Source: Zobellia uliginosa
GTDB lineage: Bacteria; Bacteroidota; Bacteroidia; Flavobacteriales; Flavobacteriaceae
DNA length: 64,000 bases
Direction: 5' to 3'
NCBI RefSeq assembly: GCF_900156625.1
Contig: NZ_FTOB01000003.1
Location: 806,001-870,000 of the forward strand
Shown here: one piece after another, positions 54,706-62,766 of the stretch
How positions within the stretch are numbered: the first letter of the stretch is position 1
How the letters are laid out: the number at the start of each line of letters is the position of its first letter
The notes under the pieces: model-generated
What the model was told of the DNA's origin: nothing
The model's database searches: none
What the model saw: only the letters and a program-made list of their open reading frames with translations
Made by a program: the position numbers and the translations under genes

Positions 54706-55764
54706 TCATTGGGCTTCTGGAGCGCTTCCACCGCCAAGCGTCGCTTCTTTGAACCATACCTCGGCATAGCTTCCATTGGCGTATTGCTTGGCAATGTCCC
54801 CATCATAAACGTCGGCCCCCGTACTCCAAACCAGATTATCCTCTGGGGATTTTCCGTTGGTTTGATTGTAGGCTCCTAGCTTAAAGTATTGTATTTCCCC
54901 GGCATAGGCATTTTCACGCTCGATACCGTCACGACCTATTGAAGCATACAGCGTCTTTATCTGTTGGGGTATATCGGACTTCTTGGTAAAATCGGATTTT
55001 AATAAGTTTTTGGTGAATGTAACGGTCTCGTGGCCTTCACTTGAAAAAGTGAGGTACATGATACCTTCATATACGTTGATTTCATAACTGAACTCCTCCC
55101 CCAAGGCTATACCGTCTTCCGGTTCTTCGGGGAATGAGGTAGCCGTTGGGCCAACAACCGACATATCGTATCCCCAAACTGCCGTGGAGTAATCCCATCT
55201 TTTTGAATTATCTCCCTTGGTGTTAATTTCGTAATTCCAAAAAACGGACCCTTTTGTATGACCTGGAAATTTTTTGTAAAAGATTTTTATCGGTTCGTTT
55301 TCGTGTCCTTCATCACTGTGAATTTGGCCGACCACGACAGCGTATGACGCGGCAACCCTAGCATCGCCCGAAGTGGAGACGTGTTGAACCTTTAAGCTTG
55401 CATTCAACTTCCCTCCTGTTTCGGGTATCCAGTGTTTTTTCTGCCCTAATTCCGTTCTGGTATTACTTGAGGTCCTTGAGGTTATGCCCGAATTCGGTGT
55501 TTTGAATACTACCCAATCCGTGTCATTTTCGCGTTCGACATAAAAAAAGTCTTCCTTCGCGTAATTCACGAGGTCTTCTTTATGGGTACCATCGCCTAAG
55601 AGGATTTTCCACTCATCCATTTGAGGGATAACCTCACTTGGGTATTTGATGGTGTTTTCCATTGCAACGGCCGATTCCGATGCGCTGTCCGTTGTGGCCT
55701 TAGGTTTGTCTTTACAGGCGAAAAGGAGTAATACGGTAACTGTAGCTAATACTGTTTTTTTCAT
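54706..55764 (-). CDS. PL7 alginate lyase lipoprotein
   Basis: This is a family-7 polysaccharide lyase (beta-jelly-roll alginate lyase) of 352 residues, anchored as a lipoprotein (LLLFAC, Cys17). The three family signatures are all present: R-T-E-L in NTRTELG (101-107), Q-I-H in VVGQIHS (147-149) and YFKLGAYNQ (293-301); together they form the active cleft with catalytic His149 and the late Tyr. A small linker insertion near 205-225 (SFPEEPEDG) could close the cleft for exo-action, as in AlyA5 of Zobellia; this is inference. The gene lies 16 bases after the first PL6 gene and shares its promoter. Confidence 0.94.
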   Translation of the reverse strand: MKKTVLATVTVLLLFACKDKPKATTDSASESAVAMENTIKYPSEVIPQMDEWKILLGDGTHKEDLVNYAKEDFFYVERENDTDWVVFKTPNSGITSRTSSNTRTELGQKKHWIPETGGKLNASLKVQHVSTSGDARVAASYAVVVGQIHSDEGHENEPIKIFYKKFPGHTKGSVFWNYEINTKGDNSKRWDYSTAVWGYDMSVVGPTATSFPEEPEDGIALGEEFSYEINVYEGIMYLTFSSEGHETVTFTKNLLKSDFTKKSDIPQQIKTLYASIGRDGIERENAYAGEIQYFKLGAYNQTNGKSPEDNLVWSTGADVYDGDIAKQYANGSYAEVWFKEATLGGGSAPEAQ

Positions 55765-55780
55765 TTTTGGCTTGTATGGT

Positions 55781-58102
55781 TTAATACATCAATTTGAGTG
55801 GGAGGTTTTCTTCAACGATCAGCTCCCCTGAATTTGTTATTTCATTGTCGGAATGTATGTTGTTCTTTGCTCCCCACAGGCGGGCCACATACTTGACTTG
55901 GTTGTCAAGGAATTTGTTTCCGGAAAGGTTTACGTTTATAATACCATAGGTATTAAGCAAAATTTCGCTTTCTTCCTTCGCCCCGCACCGAGTGAAGCTG
56001 CTGTTGGTCACGACCAGATTTCCTCCCACGGTCGATTCATCATAGCCACCTCTGTAATAATCGATTACGTTTTTATTGACGCCTTCAAAGTGGCAGTTGT
56101 CGATATATATGTTTTCGGCATTATATTCGCCTTTGTCATCGGTCTCTTCAGAAAGCTCCAAACCATTGGCACAATCGGTAATTGTGGTAGATTTCAGTTG
56201 AATGTATTCAGAGAAGGAATATTTGTAAGCCTTGAGCACATAGTCAAAACCCGATATTTCAGAATCTACGACCGTTAGGTTATATAGACTGGACATATGG
56301 TTTTTCAAACTGGCAAATGCATATTGGGCTTTTTCCCCTTTAAGGATAAGCCCTTTTAAGGTCAGTTGTCCTTTGGGGTTCATTTCAAATGCCGGGGTCT
56401 TTGGGGCACCGTTGTAAAAAATGGAAGCCTTCTTATGGATATCGGCCGACTGTATGGTCAAGCGCTTATCGATTTTCAACGGGGTTTTAAGCTTGTATTT
56501 ACTAGCGGTCAAACGAATGGTATCCCCATTTTTTGCTTTTTGCACCGCACTGATCAATTGGGAGGTTGAACGTACGGAATAGGTTTTGGAAACCTCCTTT
56601 TTATCGGCATTTAAAGGAAACCAATCCGGACCGTATTGGGAGATGTCCATAAGGTTCGGCTTTTGGACCGGGACTTTGACAATAGCGCCGACCGCGTTTT
56701 GGTCCGTCCTGGAATTCCCAAAAAGGTCAGTGGTAATCTGATCAAATTCAAAACCGTGGTATAGCGCAGAACCTGACAGGTCACTCGTAGGAATTAGCAC
56801 ATTTTCTTCCAATTCTGAAAGGGAAAAATCCTTGGTTTCGATCCCTGGGAGTGTTTGAAATGAAAGCCCTTGATTATTTATAAGGTTGTTTCTAAAGCGT
56901 ATTCCATCTAGGGAATCGTGGGCAACGACAGGTTGTTTATCTCCCTTGTCACTATAGATAAGGTTATTGGCCACTATGGTTCGAATCGGGCGTTCAGACC
57001 TGATTTCCGAGGCAGGAAGAATATCTCTTTGATCCACATTGGAACCGACCCCGAACTGCAAAGGCGAGATGCAATTGACCCATGTGTTATGGGCCACTAC
57101 TACATCGGTAACCTGTATATACCTGTTAAGGGGTGATTTTGGAATACCGTTCATAACGGCAAGTGGACTCCTAAAGGTTTTTCCTTTTAGGTTATAGAAA
57201 TAATTATTGGTGACCCAATGACCTGTTCCGATCAACCTAACCCCGCCGATCTGTTCAGAGTTTGTATCTCCTATAAAATAATTACCGTCTATGATACAGT
57301 AATTGCCATGTCTTGTTACCAATGAGCCCTCGCTTTTATAAAAGACATTGTTCCTGAACTCATTGAAATTTGATTTGCTTGAAATGATTTCTACCTCTCC
57401 ATTGCACCTATCGAAGAAATTATGGGCAACCAAGGTGTAGCTGGGGGTCATGGAAGTATAACTGTTCCCTAGTTGTATGGTTTCGGCACTAGGCCCGCCC
57501 TTTGGGGGTCTTGGCCCAAAATAGTTGTTATTGATTTTATGGTAATTCTTTATGTTCTTGTTTCCGGCCAAATCAATCCTGACCGTAGGACCTCTATTGG
57601 ACTTCCCGGCGATGTAGCAATGATCCAGCTGGTTATGCCTTCCCTTGAACAATACCCAAAGGTCGGTCTCGTTTCTTTGGGCCTTATTGAAATCTAAGAT
57701 GACGGAGTTGGTCACCCGGGAGTGGTTGGCCACTGTATCTTCGCTAATGGCAAATTCAATGACCGCATTAGAGGGCGATGCGCCATTAATGAAGTACAAA
57801 CCGTTGACCACTAGGTATTCTCCTCCCAATTTTAGGTCCGATTTTCCTCCAATAAGGACTTTACCGGGTGTTTCCGCCTTGAGCGTTATAGGCTGCCCCT
57901 CTTTTCCATATCCTAAAAATCGGATTTGAACATCCTTCCAATCTCCATTGGCCATGATGATTTCGTCTCCAGGATTTGCCTGATCTATGGCCTTATTCAA
58001 TTCTGTGATATTCTTTACGTAAATCTCTTTATCGTTCGGGTTATCGATAAAGGAAAACAAGGAAAGTACCACACTTAATACTAATAAACTGGCTTTTGTC
58101 AT
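55781..58102 (-). CDS. PL6 alginate lyase (first PL6 of the cluster)
   Basis: This is a secreted PL6 lyase of 773 residues from the ATG at 58102 (MTKASLLVLSVVLSLFSF, a clean signal peptide); an in-frame extension to 58168 puts 22 charged residues before the signal and is unlikely. The catalytic Lys243 in IISSKS and Arg264 in VTRHGN are 21 residues apart, with NGEVE at the calcium site. A second beta-helix domain fills the C-terminal half, as in the paralogue at 52223. It is the first gene of the alginate operon, followed by the PL7 gene. The two PL6 enzymes are clearly diverged and may attack different block structures. Confidence 0.93.
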   Translation of the reverse strand: MTKASLLVLSVVLSLFSFIDNPNDKEIYVKNITELNKAIDQANPGDEIIMANGDWKDVQIRFLGYGKEGQPITLKAETPGKVLIGGKSDLKLGGEYLVVNGLYFINGASPSNAVIEFAISEDTVANHSRVTNSVILDFNKAQRNETDLWVLFKGRHNQLDHCYIAGKSNRGPTVRIDLAGNKNIKNYHKINNNYFGPRPPKGGPSAETIQLGNSYTSMTPSYTLVAHNFFDRCNGEVEIISSKSNFNEFRNNVFYKSEGSLVTRHGNYCIIDGNYFIGDTNSEQIGGVRLIGTGHWVTNNYFYNLKGKTFRSPLAVMNGIPKSPLNRYIQVTDVVVAHNTWVNCISPLQFGVGSNVDQRDILPASEIRSERPIRTIVANNLIYSDKGDKQPVVAHDSLDGIRFRNNLINNQGLSFQTLPGIETKDFSLSELEENVLIPTSDLSGSALYHGFEFDQITTDLFGNSRTDQNAVGAIVKVPVQKPNLMDISQYGPDWFPLNADKKEVSKTYSVRSTSQLISAVQKAKNGDTIRLTASKYKLKTPLKIDKRLTIQSADIHKKASIFYNGAPKTPAFEMNPKGQLTLKGLILKGEKAQYAFASLKNHMSSLYNLTVVDSEISGFDYVLKAYKYSFSEYIQLKSTTITDCANGLELSEETDDKGEYNAENIYIDNCHFEGVNKNVIDYYRGGYDESTVGGNLVVTNSSFTRCGAKEESEILLNTYGIINVNLSGNKFLDNQVKYVARLWGAKNNIHSDNEITNSGELIVEENLPLKLMY

Positions 58103-58276
58103 GTTACTTACTGATAGGATTTGTTTCGTTTTTGTGTGCCCTTGCCCCCGAACCAAGGTCGAGTACAAATGAACGGCACGAATAGCATTTACATAGTGGC
58201 GTAAATCGGACTTTTGACTTCTCTTATGATAAAAGCATAAAGTGCATGACTAGGACACTAGCGTTGATCGCTTTAA

Positions 58277-58301
58277 TTGGTTTACCAAACTGGTTTACCA
58301 A
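58277..58301 (-). promoter_or_regulatory. Tandem operator pair upstream of the PL6-PL7 operon
   Basis: TTGGTTTACCAA (58277-58288) and CTGGTTTACCAA (58290-58301) are palindromes with centres 13 bases apart. They match the pair at 54566-54590 in sequence, spacing and position relative to the -7 box. A dimeric repressor bound here would block polymerase. Confidence 0.87.
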
Positions 58302-58329
58302 ATATAGTTGTTTTATTATTTAAAACAAA
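58299..58329 (-). promoter_or_regulatory. Promoter of the PL6-PL7 alginate operon
   Basis: On the minus strand, TTTG (58329-58326) is followed after 19 bases by TATATTTG (58306-58299), an exact match to the Bacteroidota consensus. Transcription would start near 58292, giving a leader of about 190 bases before the ATG at 58102. Confidence 0.82.
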
Positions 58330-58515
58330 TTGTTTCACCCTTAACAGTCTTATTGGGGTCTATTTTTTCTCTTGATTGCTCTATGACCGAAGGCAACAAT
58401 CGTAGCTTCTATAAAGGTAATAGTACATTCATCTAAGAGAGATAACACTTGGTCTAAACTTCAAAATATTTTGTCAAACCGATAGTTTTTTAAGTCTAAC
58501 TAAAAATTCCCCGCT

Positions 58516-59880
58516 ATGAAGTTTAAATATTTCTTTTTAATCTGCCTTTCCCTAGTAATTTTTAACGCCTGTTCCGATGACGATGTACAAATTGATCCAC
58601 CAGAACAGGACACAGGGCAGCCTCAGGAGGAAGTGCCGAATGAAGAGGAAGAAGGGTCAGGAAATACTGCTCCCGCCGAATTCAGTCTTGCAGGCTTGGA
58701 AGACGGTGCATCGGACATAGACTTACATCCGGTTTTAAGCTGGACCGCCACTACCGATACGGACGGCGATGAGATTACCTATACCCTACTTTTGGACACC
58801 AATGAATCTCCCGAAACCCTATTGGCCGAAAACCTTTCGGTTACCGAGTTTACCATAGCCGAAGGTCTAGATCGAAATAAAGTATACTATTGGAAAGTAA
58901 TCGCTAGCGACGGCAAGGGGGGCGAAACGGAGAGTAGCGAGACTTTTAGCTTTACCACCAAAGGATTTTCATTTGCCGATTCGGCCTTAACTACTAATGT
59001 AGGCTTCGGGGCAAGAAGAAACCATAGTATTACCGAGTTCAACGGGAAACTATGGATGATAGGCGGTAGGGACGACAACGATTCATATGATGACATCTGG
59101 TCATCGACAGATGGTGAAACATGGCAATTGGAAGCAGAAGATCCCTTTGGCTTTTTCAACAAAAGCAATCATACGGCGGTTGTCTTTAAAAACAAGTTGT
59201 GGGTGATTGCCGGAGGGTTCAGTGACGTTTGGTCATCTACTAACGGAAAGAACTGGACCAAGGAAACAACCAATCCCGGATTTGGGTCTCGCGAAGGTCA
59301 TTCTACAGTAGTCTACGATGGTAAACTTTGGGTCATAGGCGGTACCAAGGTTTCAGACCAAATGAACGATGTTTGGTATTCCGAAAATGGAATTCACTGG
59401 GTGCAAGCTACGGAAAATGCACAGTTCTCCCCACGTACCGACCATACCACCGTAGTTTTTGACGGAAAAATGTACTTAATGGGCGGAACCGCCGTTCAAG
59501 ATTCATCCCCTATATTTTATAATGATATCTATACTTCCACGGACGGTGTTCATTGGACGGAAGTCGATACGGATTCTGTATTTGAATTACGGGCCAATCA
59601 TACCTCTCTTGTTTATGGTAATAGGATGTGGGTCATTGGAGGCTGGCAAGCGATTGTAAACCAAAGTACTTTTCAACAAGACATTACAACCTTTGCCGAT
59701 GTATGGTATTCCGATAATGGAACCCAATGGAACAAACTAACGACCAGTGCCTCCTATGGGGCCAGAATGGGGCATGCTTCGGTAATATTTGAGGATAAAA
59801 TACTGATTTCAGGAGGCCTTAAAATCAATCAGGGAGACCATACCAGAGCGCACAACAGTGATGTTTGGATGATTGAATAA
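58516..59880 (+). CDS. Kelch-type beta-propeller lipoprotein with an Fn3-like domain
   Basis: This is a 454-residue lipoprotein (VIFNAC, Cys19, then Ser-Asp-Asp-Asp and an acidic Pro/Glu linker). An Fn3-like domain covers about 50-150. The rest is a propeller with six kelch-like repeats, each with an xLWVIGG core: LWMIGGRDD, LWVIAGGF, LWVIGGTK, MYLMGGTA, MWVIGGWQ and ILISGGLK. Such proteins bind glycans or proteins at the cell surface. It is divergent from the alginate operon, 215 bases from its operator, so a link with alginate use is possible but unproven. A terminator follows. Confidence 0.88.
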   Translation: MKFKYFFLICLSLVIFNACSDDDVQIDPPEQDTGQPQEEVPNEEEEGSGNTAPAEFSLAGLEDGASDIDLHPVLSWTATTDTDGDEITYTLLLDTNESPETLLAENLSVTEFTIAEGLDRNKVYYWKVIASDGKGGETESSETFSFTTKGFSFADSALTTNVGFGARRNHSITEFNGKLWMIGGRDDNDSYDDIWSSTDGETWQLEAEDPFGFFNKSNHTAVVFKNKLWVIAGGFSDVWSSTNGKNWTKETTNPGFGSREGHSTVVYDGKLWVIGGTKVSDQMNDVWYSENGIHWVQATENAQFSPRTDHTTVVFDGKMYLMGGTAVQDSSPIFYNDIYTSTDGVHWTEVDTDSVFELRANHTSLVYGNRMWVIGGWQAIVNQSTFQQDITTFADVWYSDNGTQWNKLTTSASYGARMGHASVIFEDKILISGGLKINQGDHTRAHNSDVWMIE

Positions 59881-59897
59881 ACCTGTCATATACCCGT

Positions 59898-59936
59898 AAA
59901 AAAAGCCCTTTCGTTAAGAGAGGGCTTTTGTTTTTT
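59898..59936 (+). terminator. Intrinsic terminator after the kelch lipoprotein gene
   Basis: The stem AAAAGCCCT/AGGGCTTTT is followed by a T-rich tract, 17 bases after the stop codon. The reverse strand also ends in T residues, so it can serve the MoxR gene that ends at 59951. Confidence 0.87.
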
Positions 59937-59950
59937 AGGACTGTAAATTG

Positions 59951-61420
59951 CTACAACTTATCGATATAGCTTCCGTAAAGGTCTTTAAACTGGTAGCCTT
60001 CCGAAAATCGGTTTTTACTCAATTTATTATGTGATACGAGTCCCCATAAGATCAGTTCCTTTAAAAAATATACATCCGCCTTGGGAAAATCGGGTTGATG
60101 TTCCTTTATCAATTGGTTCAATTCGGGAATGGCATCTAAACTTCGTTTGTATTCCTCGTCGGTGAACTCATCCAAAAGCTCAAAACCTTCCCCTTGAAAG
60201 AACCAGCTTAGAAGTCCATCGTACGGGGTTTGGGCATCCTTTCTTTCCAGCTTGTTAATGGCAGGGAAATATTTTGGGAACAAACGTTTTACGGCATCGT
60301 CGACCAGTATTTCGGCAACACCATCGGCTCCTTCTTGCTCTCCTTCATAAACCAGTTCGATCTTTCCGGTAATAGCGGGAATGATTCCCATAAAATCGCT
60401 CAAGCGCACCATGGTACTTTCCGCATCGGTCAATAGGGCCCTTCTTTCGGCAGTGCTCAAAAGGTTTTCAAAAGCGGTAATGCTCGTACGGGCACTTACC
60501 CCGCTCTTGGCATCTACGTATTCACTCTCCCTTGCCTCAAAAATCACTTGCTCTAACAAGTCCTTGGCAATATCGGGAACGTAGACGGAATTTGTTTGAC
60601 GTTCATCAAGACGGGCTTCTTGTTCCGTAATTTTTCGCGCCGTTTCAATATCGTCGGGATAATGGGTCAAGATTTGTGAACCGATCCTATCTTTCAATGG
60701 GGTTACAATGCTTCCCCTGTTGGTATAATCCTCGGGGTTTGCCGTGAACACAAATTGAATATCTAGGGGCAATCGCAGTTTAAAGCCGCGAATCTGAATG
60801 TCACCTTCCTCCAAAATATTAAACAAAGACACTTGGATCCTAGCCTGAAGGTCGGGTAATTCGTTAATCACGAAGATACAACGGTTGGCCCGGGGGATCA
60901 TTCCAAAATGGATCACCCTATCATCGGCATAGGATAATTTAAGGTTAGCCGCCTTTATGGGGTCGACGTCACCTATCAAATCGGCCACGGTAACATCGGG
61001 AGTCGCCAATTTTTCAGCAAAACGCTCATCCCTGTGCAACCAAGAGACGGGCGTGTCATCGCCTTTTTCCTTGATAAGCTCCATGGCATATCGCGACATA
61101 GGCTTAGTAGGGTCGTCGTTGATTTCCGAACCTTCCACTACGGGAATGTATTCATCCAATAAATTCACCATCAGGTGGGCCAAACGGGTTTTTGCCTGTC
61201 CGCGCAACCCGAGTAAATTGATGTTGTGACGAGACAGAATGGCTCTTTCCAATTCTGGGATCACCGAATCTTCATACCCCCAAACTCCCGTAAAGGTCTC
61301 TTCTCCTTTTTTTATTTTTTCGATAAGGTTGTCTCGCAACTCATCTTTGATACTCTTGGTCTGGTACCCCGCAGCTTTTAGTTGGCCTAGGGTATTTATG
61401 TTTTTATAATCTAATTTCAT
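59951..61420 (-). CDS. MoxR-type AAA+ ATPase (magnesium-chelatase-like)
   Basis: This is a 489-residue AAA+ ATPase, start MKLDYKNINTL at 61420. The Walker A is in LLGLRGQAKTRLAHL (about 70-84), Walker B and sensor 1 in RCIFVINELPDLQARIQ and FVFTANPEDY (about 180 and 225), and the arginine finger region follows in PLKDRIGSQ. Such ATPases work with VWA proteins to remodel or load cofactors into partner enzymes. The VWA gene lies 70 bases upstream in the same direction, so the two form a chaperone pair. The client is unknown; a metal- or molybdenum-enzyme is one possibility. Confidence 0.92.
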   Translation of the reverse strand: MKLDYKNINTLGQLKAAGYQTKSIKDELRDNLIEKIKKGEETFTGVWGYEDSVIPELERAILSRHNINLLGLRGQAKTRLAHLMVNLLDEYIPVVEGSEINDDPTKPMSRYAMELIKEKGDDTPVSWLHRDERFAEKLATPDVTVADLIGDVDPIKAANLKLSYADDRVIHFGMIPRANRCIFVINELPDLQARIQVSLFNILEEGDIQIRGFKLRLPLDIQFVFTANPEDYTNRGSIVTPLKDRIGSQILTHYPDDIETARKITEQEARLDERQTNSVYVPDIAKDLLEQVIFEARESEYVDAKSGVSARTSITAFENLLSTAERRALLTDAESTMVRLSDFMGIIPAITGKIELVYEGEQEGADGVAEILVDDAVKRLFPKYFPAINKLERKDAQTPYDGLLSWFFQGEGFELLDEFTDEEYKRSLDAIPELNQLIKEHQPDFPKADVYFLKELILWGLVSHNKLSKNRFSEGYQFKDLYGSYIDKL

Positions 61421-61490
61421 ATATCGCAATCGCTTTTCTAATCAATATCGTTTTGAAATGAAGCTTCAGCTTTCACTAAAACCCTTATTT

Positions 61491-62648
61491 TTATTTTAGC
61501 CGTTTTCTTCTGTTGTTTTCGTAATCCTCAAAAATCATTTCCCCCAATCCTTTTAATCCCGTAAAGAAGGCCTTGCCTTTGTTCGCTTCGGTAAAATGCC
61601 GGATAAATTGCATTAAATAGGCATCTTGGGCAATCATAAATGTGGTAATGGGAATATGCAGTTTCCTGGCCTGCCGTGCCATATTGTAGCATTTCTCGAC
61701 AATGTAATCATCTAAACCGACACTATTTTTATAGTAAGTGCCATCAGGAAGCCTTAGACAACTGGGTTTTCCATCGGTGATCATAAAAATCTGCTTATTG
61801 GTATTCCGTTTACGCCGTAAGATATCCATGGCCAATTGGAGTCCCGCTACCGTATTGGTGTGATAGGGTCCGACTTTTAGGTAGGGAAGATCTTTAATGG
61901 GTATGGGCCAGGCATCGTTGCCGAAAACCAGAATGTCCAAGGTATCCTTGGGATAGCGGGTCGTGATCAATTCCGCTAGTGCCATCGCCACTTTTTTAGC
62001 GGGCGTAATACGGTCTTCCCCATAGAGAATCATACTATGGCTAATATCTATCATCAGTACCGTACTCATCTGGGCCTTATGTTGGGTGTCTTCTACGACC
62101 AGATCTTCTTCGTTGAGTTGAAAACTGCCAATACCATGATTGATTTGTGCATTTTTCAAACTTTCGGTCATGGAAATATGCTCTAAGCCATCGCCATAGC
62201 GGTACTCCCGAAAATCTCCGGTATGCTCATCGCCTTGCCCCGATTTTCCCGTTTTGTGGTTTCCCGAGCCGCTGCGCTTAATTTTTCCAAAAATTTGGTC
62301 CAACGCCCTTTGTCGGATCAGGCGTTCCATTTTGGCGGTAATGGAAATATTTCCCTTCCCACCGTTTTCATCGCCCTCATCCCCTTCTCCACCGGCAGCA
62401 TCATCGTCAAATTCCTCTTGAATATATCCTTTTGCCTTTAACTCCTCTATGAAATCATCGATCGTATATTCATCATCGGTCAGTTCATACTCCTTGTCCA
62501 GTTCACGCAGCCAATCTATAGCCTCGTCAAAATCGCCCGAAGTATGGGTAATGAGCTCTTGAAAAATATCAAAAAGTTTTTCAAAGGGAGTTTGTTCCGG
62601 TGCTTCATAGGTTGAAAACCGGAACCCTTTTCTCGTGTTCATAGCCAT
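61491..62648 (-). CDS. VWA-domain protein, partner of the MoxR ATPase
   Basis: This is a 385-residue cytoplasmic protein with a C-terminal VWA domain. The MIDAS motif is LMIDISHSM (DxSxS, about 198-206), with a second metal-site Thr near the AVAGLQLAMD stretch and ITDGKPS near 292. The N-terminal 150 residues are acidic and include a Gly/Asp/Glu-rich linker (about 83-100). The gene is immediately upstream of a MoxR-type ATPase, the usual pairing. A start at the second ATG (62642) is equally possible. It is probably a substrate-recruiting partner of the ATPase. Confidence 0.92.
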   Translation of the reverse strand: MAMNTRKGFRFSTYEAPEQTPFEKLFDIFQELITHTSGDFDEAIDWLRELDKEYELTDDEYTIDDFIEELKAKGYIQEEFDDDAAGGEGDEGDENGGKGNISITAKMERLIRQRALDQIFGKIKRSGSGNHKTGKSGQGDEHTGDFREYRYGDGLEHISMTESLKNAQINHGIGSFQLNEEDLVVEDTQHKAQMSTVLMIDISHSMILYGEDRITPAKKVAMALAELITTRYPKDTLDILVFGNDAWPIPIKDLPYLKVGPYHTNTVAGLQLAMDILRRKRNTNKQIFMITDGKPSCLRLPDGTYYKNSVGLDDYIVEKCYNMARQARKLHIPITTFMIAQDAYLMQFIRHFTEANKGKAFFTGLKGLGEMIFEDYENNRRKRLK

Positions 62649-62766
62649 AACATAAAATTACTTAATAAAACCGTCAACACCTCCCTTTTTAGGAAATGTT
62701 AACGGTTACGGACTATTAGCGCGTACGAAGCCCCCTTACTTTGCTGTTTTATGAGGAAGGGTATGC

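Noticed and set aside
54566-58301. The repeated TTGGTTTACCAA pairs as terminal inverted repeats of a mobile element
   Set aside because: No transposase lies between them, each is itself a palindrome, and both overlap promoters, so operator sites explain them better.
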